A model generated the notes under the pieces. The model made no database searches. It was not told the origin of the DNA and was given only the letters and a program-made list of their open reading frames with translations. A stretch of DNA of 64,000 bases. Source: Fistulifera solaris (Eukaryota > Bacillariophyta > Bacillariophyceae > Naviculales > Stauroneidaceae). The translations under genes were made by a program, and so were the position numbers. The DNA lies in contig AP026135.1 of assembly GCA_030295235.1 (NCBI GenBank), positions 978,001 through 1,042,000 of the forward strand. Reading direction: 5' to 3'. Of this stretch, positions 19,803 to 30,978 are shown piece by piece (the stretch's first letter is position 1; each line of letters begins with the position of its first letter).

Positions 19803-22800
19803 TTATTGATCGTCTCCACCCACCAGAGTAGATCGCTGTGCTCCAGGGGGCATGCACGATCGGGCCACACTTTCGAAGACCTTTTCGATTTCGGTTGCAC
19901 AGCGAGTGAAGGGATGGCTCCAAAAGCTGTACCTCTGGTTTTTTATTAGCTCGATAAAGGTGACCAAGAGTCCCCATGGATGGGGTCGGTTTACGATAAG
20001 CCTCTCCAGCAAAACCCTAGTAACCTGCTCCTTCACAGCGACATTCTTCGACTCACTGAAGAGGTAGAGCATCACGCAAGAAAAATAATGCGTGTGGCTG
20101 GAAGGGTAGCGAAGTTGATTTGCTATTGCGTTAAGACACACATAGCGACCATGGTCGTCAAAGTCCATAAGCTTCTGAATCAATTCGATCTCAGGAGTCC
20201 GAGATAAAGATATCTGCGAGCTCTGCATACGTGCGAGAGCGTGAGCTCCGACGTAAATGATCACAGAATTTGCTTTCGCGGCATCAACCTTTCCGGTACC
20301 AGGTTGTAGAAGAAGCTGGGGAAGGGCTGACAGAAGATTTCGGCGCTGTCCTTCTTTCAAGTAGGCATCTAGATGGCTTTTGAAATTTTCAATCGGACCA
20401 AAGATACTTGAGAGCACAACAGGGCTTCTCGTGATGTCGCGCAGCAAATCGATCTTGAGATTAGGTGTGAAAGGGTCCGGAGGAGACATTCCTTTCGGGG
20501 TGGCAGAGAGAACAATGTTTCGAAGTTGTACGCATGTGTCCGGTATAACATTGCAAAGAGAGACATGGTAGCCAGCCAAAAGGACGGAAAGTCGTGCAGC
20601 AGAACCAAAAGAACACGAAGAGACCCTTCATAAAGCTTCTTTATACAATCCGGAAGTTCGATAGACTTGAGATATGGCTCGAGGAAGAGGAACTCATCGA
20701 TAAGTAGCTGGTGCATGATATGCCATGCTTTCTGACCCGGAAACAACATCAAATTAGGTAAAAAATGACGGTGCGATATCAGTTCTAGCCAACTGAATGC
20801 AAAACCTGCATTCAAAACTCAAGATTAATAAAGTTCGATAAGCGAAACAAAGCCGAGAAAAAGCCGAGAGAAACTTACCAGGCACTACAAGGGGTTGACA
20901 AGCATGAAGCGCAATACCAAAAATACTCATGACACCAAGGCGAATACTATGCAGTTCCGGACTCGGTTTGTTCAAATCAACCATCAAATTCATGAAAAGC
21001 CGATACCATGGGCGTTGGTCCCATGGTCCAAAGTTGCCGTCGATCTTCCACTTTTCTGAATGCCATACCATGGTGCGCACAAGCACTCCCAGTATTTTAT
21101 TGAGCATTCCAAGCCGTTGGGCATCAAGCTGATCTTGAGAGCCACTAGCATTCACGCGATGGAAAAGCAAACAAAGGAGTCGGCAATATATGTCGGCAAA
21201 CGAAAAATTCAAGGAAGCCCTTGACTTATCACCATCTGGACCAGCTGATTTAAGAACGGCCTCGACAATTATCGTAATCGAGAGCCTCAAAAACGCTCAG
21301 TCTGTTCCTCGTTCTTGCCGAATCCGTACTGCTCGAGCACCTGGAGAAACTGGGAAATTGTATTTTCACTTCTGATCCCATCCGCCTGGATCCGCATCCA
21401 ACCGTCAAGGAGGACTGTAACTTGTTGTTTCGCGTTGCTGGGGTCTCTGCTTATAAAACCAGTGGTTGCATCGGCGATGATCTTCGGGGCCATACTTAAT
21501 TTCTCCAAAGAATCCTTGGATAGACTGGAAGTTTCGGTAAGTGAAACTCGATTTCCGGAACTTGTATAAGGTTGACTCTGAAGTCTAGATATGAGATCCC
21601 TGTCATCCGGGAGAGTTCGAGTTTCTTCCAACATTCGAAGAATCTGTTTCCTATATGCTTGCACGACTTGCTGATTTGCCTGACTCCGGTTGTCAACCAT
21701 TCTCGTCATCAGATCAATAAGTTTCGGAAAGTCCGATGGATTAGAAATGGATTCAACAAAAGCCGTGCGTATCAAGTATAACGAAAACTCAACCCAAACA
21801 TGGTTTCTTCCGTTATCCGCCCTAGCTGCAAGGAAACTATCGAGCTCTTGAACCGCAAGTAATCGGCTTCGCAGCAACAGTAGCAAAACTGTTTTGTGTA
21901 TACGCCGCTGCACGTCGCTGTTCGTAGGTGCGTATGTGACCCACGTCCCCAAGTCCTTTCCCAGCTTCGGGCAAAAAATATTGACGTTTTCCAGAAGAGC
22001 AACAAGAACCTCCAATCGCAATGGTTCCTTTAGGCTAAGGTCGTACAGACGCTTAAATATTCCTTGAGAAAAAGCTAAAATCATCTCTTGTTCAGAAGCT
22101 GAAAGTGGGCGCGAAATGTTTTCTGAAGTCGAATTAGGCATGACCTGTTTTATCGCAGCAATAAGCTGTTTGACCTGGTGATCGGGTGGGAGCATAGCCA
22201 ACTTAATTTCTCCGCTCCTAGCCCCAGCAGAAGAGAGTAAGGCGTTCACAACAGAATCCAGCTTTGTACTGATAGAAGCAAGAACTTCAGCGCTAAACTG
22301 CTGACCCATCGCTTTCTGTGGAGTCTGAGGATCCTTTGTGATTACTTGATTTTCGACCCTCGGAGGAAGAGTGGAGCCGCCGGCCACAAGGGCACCCGAT
22401 CGGGGCAATCTTTGAAAGCTCTCGTACAGCTGATAATGCTCTTCCTTCAACCCACCTGGCTTCGGACGAAGAGCTTCGGGCAGTGCAGAAGGATACCGCT
22501 GAGTTCCACCAGCAAAAATGGAGCTATCAAAGTAAGGCTGCCCCGTCTGTTCTCTATGAGTTCGTCTTGCAGTAATGGCAGGAGCAAGCGCTTCATCAAC
22601 GTCACGAACCGCCTTTTCAGTGGCTGCCTTCTCAATGAGGCGGCAGCCTAATTCAAGGTTGTCAGTCGAACAAATTTGAACACACTGCTCCATGGCATTC
22701 TGTTCTTGCTCTCCAAGTTTGCTAGGACTTCCGACAGCAGCTGTAAGTAGCTGGCGAAGGTGGGACGAGATACTTGACCGAAGTGGTTCACGACAGGTGA

Positions 22801-25800
22801 CCAGGGCAAGGCTACCCGCTAAATTTGCAACCATCAGTTGACCTGCTTTCCTCAGTTTCGCTTCGTCACTTTCCATAGCGAAGTCTTTGGTCACAATTTC
22901 TTTAGTGGTGATACAAGCAATCGTCACGCTTCGCTCCACAACAGGCTGAATTATTTCTCGGATGGCACGATCAACAGCTATGGGGACCCAACGTTTGAAT
23001 GACGTTGGAGTTACCAAGCTCGACAGTGTCGCTCCACCTTGTGTCTGTATTAGCTGTATCAGACTCGGATTGACTGTGACATAAGAAGCAAGATTTGGAA
23101 TGACGGTTTCAAGCTGCTCTTGGCCAGGTCCACTTAAATTATTAGCTCCATCAGTTAAAGGCGACGCAAGGCCCGCCCCTGGACCAGGACTTCCTTTCGC
23201 TGTATTCCCCGAAATCTTTGGTGCAGTAATAGTCGTTTTGATGTTGAAGTCGGGATTATCGTTTTTCGCTGGAGCTACACGAAGGGCTAGTACTTCGTTC
23301 CGTAAAGGAATGTCTTCCAATCTGATCCCTAGATTCTTGCAAAGGACTTCCACCTCAAACTTGATATTCATTTTTAAGCCTTGTACATTGTAGACAGATC
23401 TAAAGACCCCGAGAATACCCATCAACCAGGGGTTCGGTGGACGAAAAACTTTAGAGTTCTTAGCCCCTTCGAGCGTCTTAGCAAGAAACGGGGCGACCGC
23501 AATCAGCTTGCCGGTCTCGTAACCTTGGAGAAGCAGCTCCTTGCAGTCAAGCGTTACTTGAAGAATTGGCCGATTTCGAGCCAGCGTGATTTGCCCCAAC
23601 CAAATACCAAGATTCTTGAGGTAACTACGCTCAGACGACGATGTTGTGATTTTCGATGAGCGAAGTAGTTTCCCAATGTTGTGGTACACACTCCTCAAAA
23701 TTGCTTCGACCAATCCCTTCCCATAGTCACCAAGACTATCAAGAAACGCTAGGTAAAGCGAGTGAAAGTTCGCCTGCGTGCTAATACGCTTCACCACAAG
23801 ATAATGACCAAGCCAATCGAAATACTGAGGATCAAGCATCTCCTTCAATTCCTGAGCCTTCTTTTCGACATTTGCGGGAGCTAGATTGTTTACTAGGAAC
23901 TGGACTTTATCCAAGATTGTATCGGTTGGCGCTTCAAGAACTCGCTCCTCATCATCATCGTCAGTCACCGCTCGCCCTAACTTTTCGCCAAATACTGCAA
24001 CACGTGGTGTTTCATTTGTCGGTATCGTCAGCTGTTGGGCCGCCGAGGTAGCAGACGCGAATGAAGCATCACTAGAAACTGAGGGTAGATCTTTACCAAT
24101 CTGCCCCCCACCACTGGATGGTGAATCAACTGAGTTACCAGAGCCCCGATTTTGACTCTTATTCATCTCGGACTCTATCTCGGCCACAAGTTCAGCGTAT
24201 TTCTCTTTTAAATGAGGAATTTGCACGATGTGAGAACAGTACTGCGGCCATTCATGAAGGCGGCCTTTGAATTGCTCCAGGGCAAACATGCCAAATTTGA
24301 ACATTTTTCCAGTACTTGTGGTCTCGGGCGGTTTTCGAAGTGCTTCAAGAACATATCGAAGAGCTATACCCAGTGTAATACTGCTGACAAGCTGTTCTTG
24401 TATTAATGCTCCGAAAAGAATCCCGGTTATACGTAATTCCTTTTCCGGGTACTTGTTGAAGAACCGATATTCGTTGAACAAATTGTGTACCATGCAAGCG
24501 AATATTTCGTTTTCTTTGCTGTTGCCAGATGTTTTAAACCGCTTGAGCATCTCAACCACATCTCCAATACTCTGTTCGGATGTGTAAATTTTCTGGAAGT
24601 AAGCAGTGGCCATATCTTCGACATCGTCTGATGAAGTGAGAGGCGCTAAAGGTGCTGGGGGATTCTGGCCGGAAAAGGCAACTCGCAACGACGGATGGGC
24701 CGTCAAACAGGCGTCCATTAGCGACTTGACATTCTCTCCTAAAGTCCCGGCAACAAGAACTCGATCAACGCTTCCTACCACTGATTGAGCTAACACACTT
24801 GTTTCCAGCGACTCCAGCAGTTGTAAGCTTATTGCAATATTTTCAAGGCTGACAAGCGGACCATCGGCACCCCCAACTCGGGGCTTCGCTGCCGCATACG
24901 TCTTCCGAAGATACGAGACAAGGGAAACAGCGAACGGAGCAACGGAGCCCTTCGATGTTAGCTTTTCTCCAAGCCAAGGCTTCAGTTGAAGAAAGTCGTT
25001 GTCCGACATGACGAAGGCAATAGAAATACTGTATTCAGCATCCTTGTTCCCACTGAGAAGGGAAGCTACAGCGTCCGCGGGAGAAGGAAGGAGACGAGCA
25101 ATATTGATGATGTGGAAAATCCCGGCTAGGCGGATTTGTGGACTGTCTTGAGCTACGCTCCTCCAGGCTTCGAAACAAGCAGCCATAACAGTCGTCGGCG
25201 ATATGGCATACAGACGTCGTAATGCAGGCGGACCATTCTGGACACGGTGGTGGGGATTTGGGCGAAAAAATAAGGGAATTAGCTCGCGCATCAATTCTGT
25301 CTTCAGTTGGCGACCGGCGCTTGCAGCTGCTTCTCCTCCAGGCTGCGAAGATGCCGTGTTTGCAACATGAAGTTGTAAGCGCACCAATGAACAAAACAGG
25401 ACCTCGGGACAGCTCAATAGACACCGAACAAATAGATCTCTCACTGGCCGGTAGAGGGCAGGTACATCAGAAAGATGAAGAAGACGCTGCAGTATTTCCA
25501 TTGATGCCCAGCAGTCGGGATTGGGAGCCGATATCGGGCCCCCAGTCGGTGCTACGGCAGCATCCGCCATCTCTTCTTCGTTCAACGAGACCATATAAAC
25601 ACTAGGCGGGCATGCCACCATGGCTTCCAGCAACGAGAACTGAGCCGATGGATTCCGCCAGTGACGTGTCAACGCACCTAGAGGAGGAATTGATTTCGCA
25701 CCGGCTCTATACAATTCAACAAGCGTTCGAAATTGGTTGGTATCCACCATTCGGAACTCGGGAAAATCCCAGTTTTGGGCGACAACGTCCCAGTTAAAGG

Positions 25801-26940
25801 AGCTGTAGTCTTCGCTAATGACTTGTGCAACTGTTTCCAGGTTCCACCCGAAGGAAGAATTGTCCATGTTTCGACCTGCAACGATTCCTCCTATCAGTGA
25901 TGCTGACAAACCACTGGTTCCCGAGTCAATGACATTCCGTTTGTCGGAGAAGAAAAAGATGATACTGGCAAGAGAAGATTCCGTTATTGCTCCATGAGTC
26001 CTCGATACATCCGCCAGGACATCCCGTAATGCAGCTGGCGAGCGTGTGCATGATGGACCGAGTTCCGCTAAAATATTGGGGATAATACTTGACCCGGAGA
26101 GGGAAATGCGGTCCGCAAAACCGGAAAGAAGTGACGCCATGGCTTCGTCTGATAGTTTCGAATCCATCGGGGAAATTCTTTCTGTAGCAATTTGTTGTCG
26201 TAATGAAGTAAGTATTTTGTTAACCCGAATAGGACTGTCGGTTAGTGTCTGTAGAACCAAGTTAGTTGAGATTGTTATTGACAAAGTTCGTTTTTTCGCG
26301 GACAGTTCAACGCAAAGAGCATCAACATACCGGATTATCCTCAAGAACTTGAATTATCCTTTTATAAAATCGTGATCCCAAGCTTGTGTTGATAGTTCCT
26401 TGTGAGCAATCTCAACAGATTCAACTAGAGCTCTGGCGTCTCGTACACGCGAAGGTGCGGCGGAGTTTGACAGAGAAGTAACCTAACGATAATCGCAATG
26501 AAGTGAGTTGATTACCTTCAAACGAAAATCAATATTTACTAACAAAATTTATGCAGAACTTACGAGAGACTTGGAATACTCGAAAAGGACAGTGTTCGGT
26601 GAGAGAGAGTTGACTCTCTGCTGTACTGTCCGTCCGTAGCTTTCTACGAGGAGAGCCCCCGCACGGGGCGTGGTTTCAAACAAAGATCTCTCTAAGGCAA
26701 GGTCTCTTTGTGTTGATGTCTCTTCTTTCTTTTCAGAAGAAGCTTCAGTAATTTGATGAACTTGTTTTCGATTGTGGTTTCCTTGAATCTCTTCGCTCAT
26801 GGGCCATGGCAACTTGCAATAGTTGCCTTTTCACGCACTTGTTTTTGTAATGCATCGGACGAAGACGAAAGGCTTTTGCTGCTGCTGTGGCGCCGAAGCA
26901 GCAAATTGTCTGGCTTTACAGGAGTCCCGGTTCTGTCCAT
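19803..26940 (-). CDS. CNOT1: CCR4-NOT transcription complex subunit 1 (NOT1 scaffold)
   Basis: Scaffold of the CCR4-NOT deadenylase. About 2,250 residues. C-terminal NOT1 domain: GFAFSWLELISHRHFLPNLM, LRVLLVLLHDFPSFLAGYH, CNVIPDTCVQLRNIVLSA and YLFSESKNVAVKEQVTRVLLERLIVNRPHPWG. The centre holds the HEAT-rich CAF1- and CNOT9-binding regions (DPQYFDWLGHYLVVKRI; LTLARNRPILQVTLDCKELL-type helices). Introns: 20806-20878 (QPLVVPG|FAFSW); one ending at 26263 with donor at 26315 (VLEDNP|TLTDSP); one of about 80 bp near 26480-26561 (EYSKSL|VTSLSNS). One-base breaks lie at 20578-20581, 21289-21293, 26360-26363 and 26801-26803. Each is a short homopolymer and homology resumes directly after it. With the last break repaired the start is ATG 26940 (MDRTGTPVKPDNLLLRR); otherwise ATG 26800 (MSEEIQGNHNRK). 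Confidence 0.88.
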
Positions 26941-27548
26941 CGTTTTGTTCTTCATTCCCTAGCATGACGAAGTTTTTGTGACGTAAAGGTGTACACTTGA
27001 AAAGATAGTAAATTGTCAAGTCAACGATCCGCAAGGTTTAACTATCCTAAATTCCTTGATTTCCTAAAGTCAGAATTCAATTTTGACATTCGGAGTGATT
27101 TTTTCGTTGTCCATTTTCATTTTCTCAAAAATAGTTCAATCTGGCCCCGTGCTGAGTAAGCTCTAGCTAGTGCTAGTAGAGGGCGAGTCCTGAACCCGTT
27201 TCCCAATGAGGGGGGAATCTCCGTGGTCCGTGGTGCTCTTTCTCTTGGACTCCGAACAAACATACTAACTGACCGGACAAGAGAAAGGCCCATGCGAGCC
27301 CTAGTGAACCCACTAATCTCTGAGTAAGGTTTGTTCCATTTCACCTTGTATTGATCAATGCGCGTTGCCTGTGCTTTGTCACGTGGGAAACGTCGGTCCC
27401 ATATTTCTGGGTCACGGGTTTGACGCAAAATACGAAACTAACTCGCCTTTCATCTAGCAAAGTAGATGTACCAGTACCAGGTACTGCAAAAGATCATCAA
27501 GTTCGGCTCATCCATTTGAAACTTGTCCTTTAGAGTATTACTTTATCC
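26941..27548. other. intergenic region with dispersed repeat copy
   Basis: Upstream of CNOT1. Contains the repeat at 27057-27195. Beyond it I see only short chance frames on both strands. Confidence 0.5.
27057..27195 (+). repeat. dispersed repeat, copy 2 of 2
   Basis: Second copy of the 12776-12941 repeat: TTTCCTAAAGTCAGAAT, CAATTTTGACATTCGGA, CTGGCCCCGTG, GTGCTGAGTAAG, AGTGCTAGTAG and GGGCGAGTCCTGAAC in the same order and orientation, shorter because of internal deletions. Confidence 0.8.
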
Positions 27549-28060
27549 ATGGTTGACCGCTTTCAAGTTGACGCGATGCTTGCCTACGTCTTTGACGACT
27601 TTTCTCAAGCTGACAAGTTCGCCACTTCGATAGAAACACATAGTGGTTTGGTTCCCACTTTTGTATCAAATGGCATTGTGCAATTGTTGAGAACGTTGGC
27701 GGCTTTGGCTTTCTCTGGTGCGCCAGAATACAAATCGGCGCAAAACTGTTCGTATTGCAAGACGAGTTCATTTTTCTACAGTCTTTTCTCTCCGATGTCC
27801 CGAGAATTGTCGCGACAAACAGCATCTACTTGAGGCAATGCTGGCTTCTGTGAGTGGACAGAATGGTTTGGCCTATGCCCATTATACAAGCTCCATCGCA
27901 CGAGCAGAGAAATCCGACTTTTGTTTCAACAGGAGCTTTCTCATGAACGTCTTGGGTTTCATCTCCATGGTGCTGGGGATGCTGAGAAGGCGCGGCTCCA
28001 CTTGAATACAGCGGTCAACATATATAGTCATTGGGGCGCAAACGGAACAGCGAAGTAGCT
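27549..28060 (+). pseudogene. decayed 3' fragment of an AAA-ATPase/TPR gene
   Basis: Corresponds to the C-terminal 150 residues of the gene at 30979-34153. MLAYVFDDFSQADKFA matches MLAYVFDDFTQAGTFA, RCPENCRDKQHLLEA matches KCPENCCDKQHLLEA, and GLAYAHYTSSIARAEKS matches DLAYAHYTQAIAMAEKS. The reading jumps between frames at least twice within 500 bp and has a TAG where the paralogue reads ARYLQSVIS (GTAK-stop-LQDVIS). The upstream two thirds of the gene are absent. Amino-acid divergence is substantial, so this is an old broken duplicate and not an assembly copy. Confidence 0.85.
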
Positions 28061-28324
28061 CCAGGACGTTATATCAGACACTCTATCTCAATGCTTCTTT
28101 AAGTAGAGCGCTAGCTGGTAGCAGCCTATACTTTATCTCTGTCGGCGGCTACGTTCGTTTGCTGTAGATACTTTGAGTCATCACGGAACAAACCACCGGC
28201 AATGCTAAGACAATATTTAAATACGTCTTTTTGCTTACATCGACCGCAAGAAGAGAACCAACGAATGAACTCGAGCAGCCAACTTCGCCAGTTAGGCTAG
28301 ACTGGAGAAACTCTAGTATACTTT

Positions 28325-29276
28325 TCACGAAACAGCCAGTTCACTCATCCGTTCGATTTCGCTTTTATCATCAGCGGCCCGCTTTCGTCCGACCAATCGC
28401 GACCATCTACCGCAATCGAACCCGTAAGAAGCCAAGCTGCCTTCTGTTTCTTCCGCTGAAAGCTCAGCGTAGTGATCATCGATCCATTCGATGCTCTCTC
28501 CGTACGCTGCTTTCAGCGAAGCAACCTCATGCGGTCGAATTCCTGACAAGCACAAAATACCATTATTTCTTATATTTGAAACCAGAGCAGCGACCATAGA
28601 AGGCCGAACTAACTGGCCAATGAGAATATTGGCGATACAAACGTCCACGCCTCTCCCCGGAACAATTTCATAGGGAAGAATCTCTCGCGTGTGCAAGCCT
28701 TCGAACCTTGACGAGTCGTACTCGTTCAAAGCAACATTCCTCTCGGCCGTTATGAGAGCCTCTGCTTCAATGTCCACCCCTACGCATCGAGCAGCGCCCA
28801 TGTGTAGTGCGGCGATTGACAAAATTCCCGAACCGCACCCGTAATCGAGCACTATTTCCCCTCCTTGTATCTGTTCACACAACCATTCGAGACACAAGCG
28901 TGTTGTTGGGTGAACTCCCGTGCCCCATCCATTTCGTCCCATTAAGAGATAAATGCTTCGAATCAATCCATTTTCTTGTTGTTGTGGAGGTTCTGCCTCC
29001 GCCGCGAGCACCTCGAACGGTACCAATAACTAATCCTTCTCGCGGTAAAGTGTCGCCCTCTCCGGCTTGCGTAGCAGATGATGAAGTAATCATCTGTTCA
29101 GTTTCCAGATTTTCGATCACCCATTGAGTTAGCCCCGAAGACGTTGTGTCCTCGTTGGCATGAAGCAAGGACGAGTCCGCGCACTCTTTTGTCTTCCATT
29201 GAATAACGAAGCCGGAAGCTCGTCTTATACAACTTGATGATGCCAGACACAGCAGAAATACATGTGTTGACTTCAT
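28325..29276 (-). CDS. prmA: Ribosomal protein L11 methyltransferase (PrmA-like), plastid-targeted
   Basis: SAM-dependent methyltransferase of the PrmA family, which trimethylates bL11 in bacteria and organelles. Diagnostic blocks are NGWGTGVHPTTRLCLEWL (GTGxHPTT), IVLDYGCGSGILSIAALHMGA (motif I), VGVDIEAEALITAERNVALN and DVCIANILIGQLVRP (the NILA-type motif). Starts at ATG 29276 with MKSTHVFLLCLASSSCIRRASGFVI: a signal peptide followed by ASGF, close to the diatom ASAFAP plastid motif, so import into the complex plastid is likely. The presequence and the enzyme are in different frames; one base too many near 29024-29032 (a TT or AA pair) restores LVLVPFEVLAAEAEPP. No intron fits there. Confidence 0.82.
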
Positions 29277-29416
29277 TGTTATGCTTTGAAAATAAGTCGA
29301 TTACAATATTTGCTGGAGCAGCAGCATTCAAATAATAATGCGAAATTTGGGATGTTGGTGAAGGGAATAAGTGCCGGTTCGACAAGTCTCGCGAATTCGT
29401 ACTACTCCGTAACTTA

Positions 29417-30552
29417 GGCCATGCCCATTCATCGACCGGAAGGGAAAAAAAAGGAAAAAAAACGGACTTTGAGTGCCACATCCACTTTCCCGGTACTCAA
29501 AGTCCATTTTTTCGGCTCGGCAAACTCGGAGTTTGCCAAGAAAAAAAATGGAGTTGCAAACTCGGAAAAAATCGAGTTGAAAAAACAGAGTTCGTCCGTA
29601 GCACCGTTTTCCGCCTTTCTCCCCAAATTATTGAACGTCGGCATATCAAAATCTGCCATTTCTATAATTACTTTCTCTTTATTCCACTGTCTTTCCTATC
29701 AGAAAATCTCATGAGTAACTATAATACCCCCTTGTTGCAACGTGTTGCTGAAGGGAACCTGCCTGTTGATCCGGCTAGCACGAGAGCCGATGATTCCGGC
29801 TCAGTTGGTGACGAAGCATCACAAGAATGAGAGCCGAGAGCTCTGATATGGACGAGGCAGTCGCTCGTTTGGCAGACCATGGGAGTATTGATTCCGACGA
29901 TTCTTCTGATGAAGGCGTACTCACTCCAGCTGTCCGTTCAAGAGTACGACCAGGAAATCAATTTTCCCATTTGGAGGCAGCGGTACGAATGTACTTGTGA
30001 TACTGGACCCAACCTTTCCCCTCTTCCCGGTTGATAGAAAATTCAATGTGAGGCTTCAATTGATTGTAAAGCTTAACAAATGACACAAATGTCATTCTAT
30101 AAGCGCCGGCAAAAATAGTAATCACCGAGCTGATGATAAACATCCTCAACTGAGCGTCGAAGTCCTGCTTATGGTTTGTTTCCCAAACCGACTTCCTCTC
30201 CTTTGCTTCTGTAATGTCGCCACATGCATCAAAAGTAGCATGCCTACACAGGCATAATGATTTGTTGGTGACGATACCATCCTTTCTGATATTGATACCT
30301 GGTAAACTGAAATGTCGGCTTCACAAGTTGTTGGCAAATTGTGAAGCTCTATTGTGTTTCCGCACGACTCTGCTAAAATGAATCACTAATCAATTTTTTT
30401 TACCTCATTTTTTTTTCTATTTTGGAAATGATGAATGGACATGGGTGGGGACTCCGGTGGTTGAGGACCTCTACCGGTAGTCACAACGGCACCCAAAGTC
30501 CATTTTTTTTTTTCCTTTTTTTTTCCTTTCGGATCGATGAATGGCCAAGGCC
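29417..30552. mobile_element. PIF/Harbinger-like DNA transposon, non-autonomous or internally decayed
   Basis: 1,136 bp bounded by inverted termini: the left end GGCCATGCCCATTCATCGAC and the reverse complement of the right end GGCCTTGGCCATTCATCGAT, both followed by A-rich tracts and then GGACTTTG(A/G)GTGCC, about 60 bp in all. TTA is present directly outside both ends (29414-29416 and 30553-30555), the target-site duplication expected of PIF/Harbinger. Inside, a minus-strand stretch near 29990-30130 reads FAGAYRMTFVSFVKLYNQLKPH, which resembles the helix before the catalytic core of Harbinger transposases. No full DDE domain is left. A plus-strand ATG frame at 29711 gives a 39-residue acidic peptide. 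Confidence 0.8.
29465..29540. repeat. nested hairpins inside the left end of the transposon
   Basis: GGACTTTGAGTGCC is followed about 20 bp later by GGTACTCAAAGTCC, an inverted repeat with a one-base mismatch. GGCAAACTCGGAGTTTGCC follows as a hairpin with 8-bp arms. The element therefore has secondary structure in addition to its outer termini. Confidence 0.7.
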
Positions 30553-30555
30553 TTA

Positions 30556-30978
30556 CCAGGTACCACTACAAATCCGTACAAAAATGTACGAATCATCATT
30601 TTGATTTAAATTTCCTAGTCCTGGATATGGTTGACGGATGTACCAAAGGTGTTCGAGTAGTTACATCGTCTGTAACATGCAATCAAGATTCTTTTGGTGT
30701 ATGTTGACATTTGATTCCAGCAGCATTTGGTATGGGAATGTTTGTTTTGGTCCTGTTCAACTGATGATGTTCTTGTCGAACGTTTGTGGCGTACCCTAAC
30801 CTTAAGAGCACAAAATTCAAGTCGTGGATCGTGTGGTTTCGAATCAATGAAGCTGCTCTCGTCTCGCTCATCCTTCTCCGCTCTGCGACAGCTGATGTTT
30901 CTTTTGAGGTTCTCTCGTCGTCGCTAAGGTTCATTGAAGCAACTTGCACCTCAGGGTTTTCTCGATCAAGCCATCAAT
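30556..30978. other. flank between transposon and AAA/TPR gene
   Basis: No start or exon can be placed with confidence. A plus-strand frame covers 30786 onward and a minus-strand frame covers 30683-30949, but neither shows a domain. It may hold the true 5' end of the following gene. Confidence 0.4.

Noticed and set aside
19803-26344. CNOT1 as a pseudogene split into four pieces
   Set aside because: The breaks are one-base shifts in homopolymers with uninterrupted homology after each, and the gene is essential and single copy in eukaryotes.
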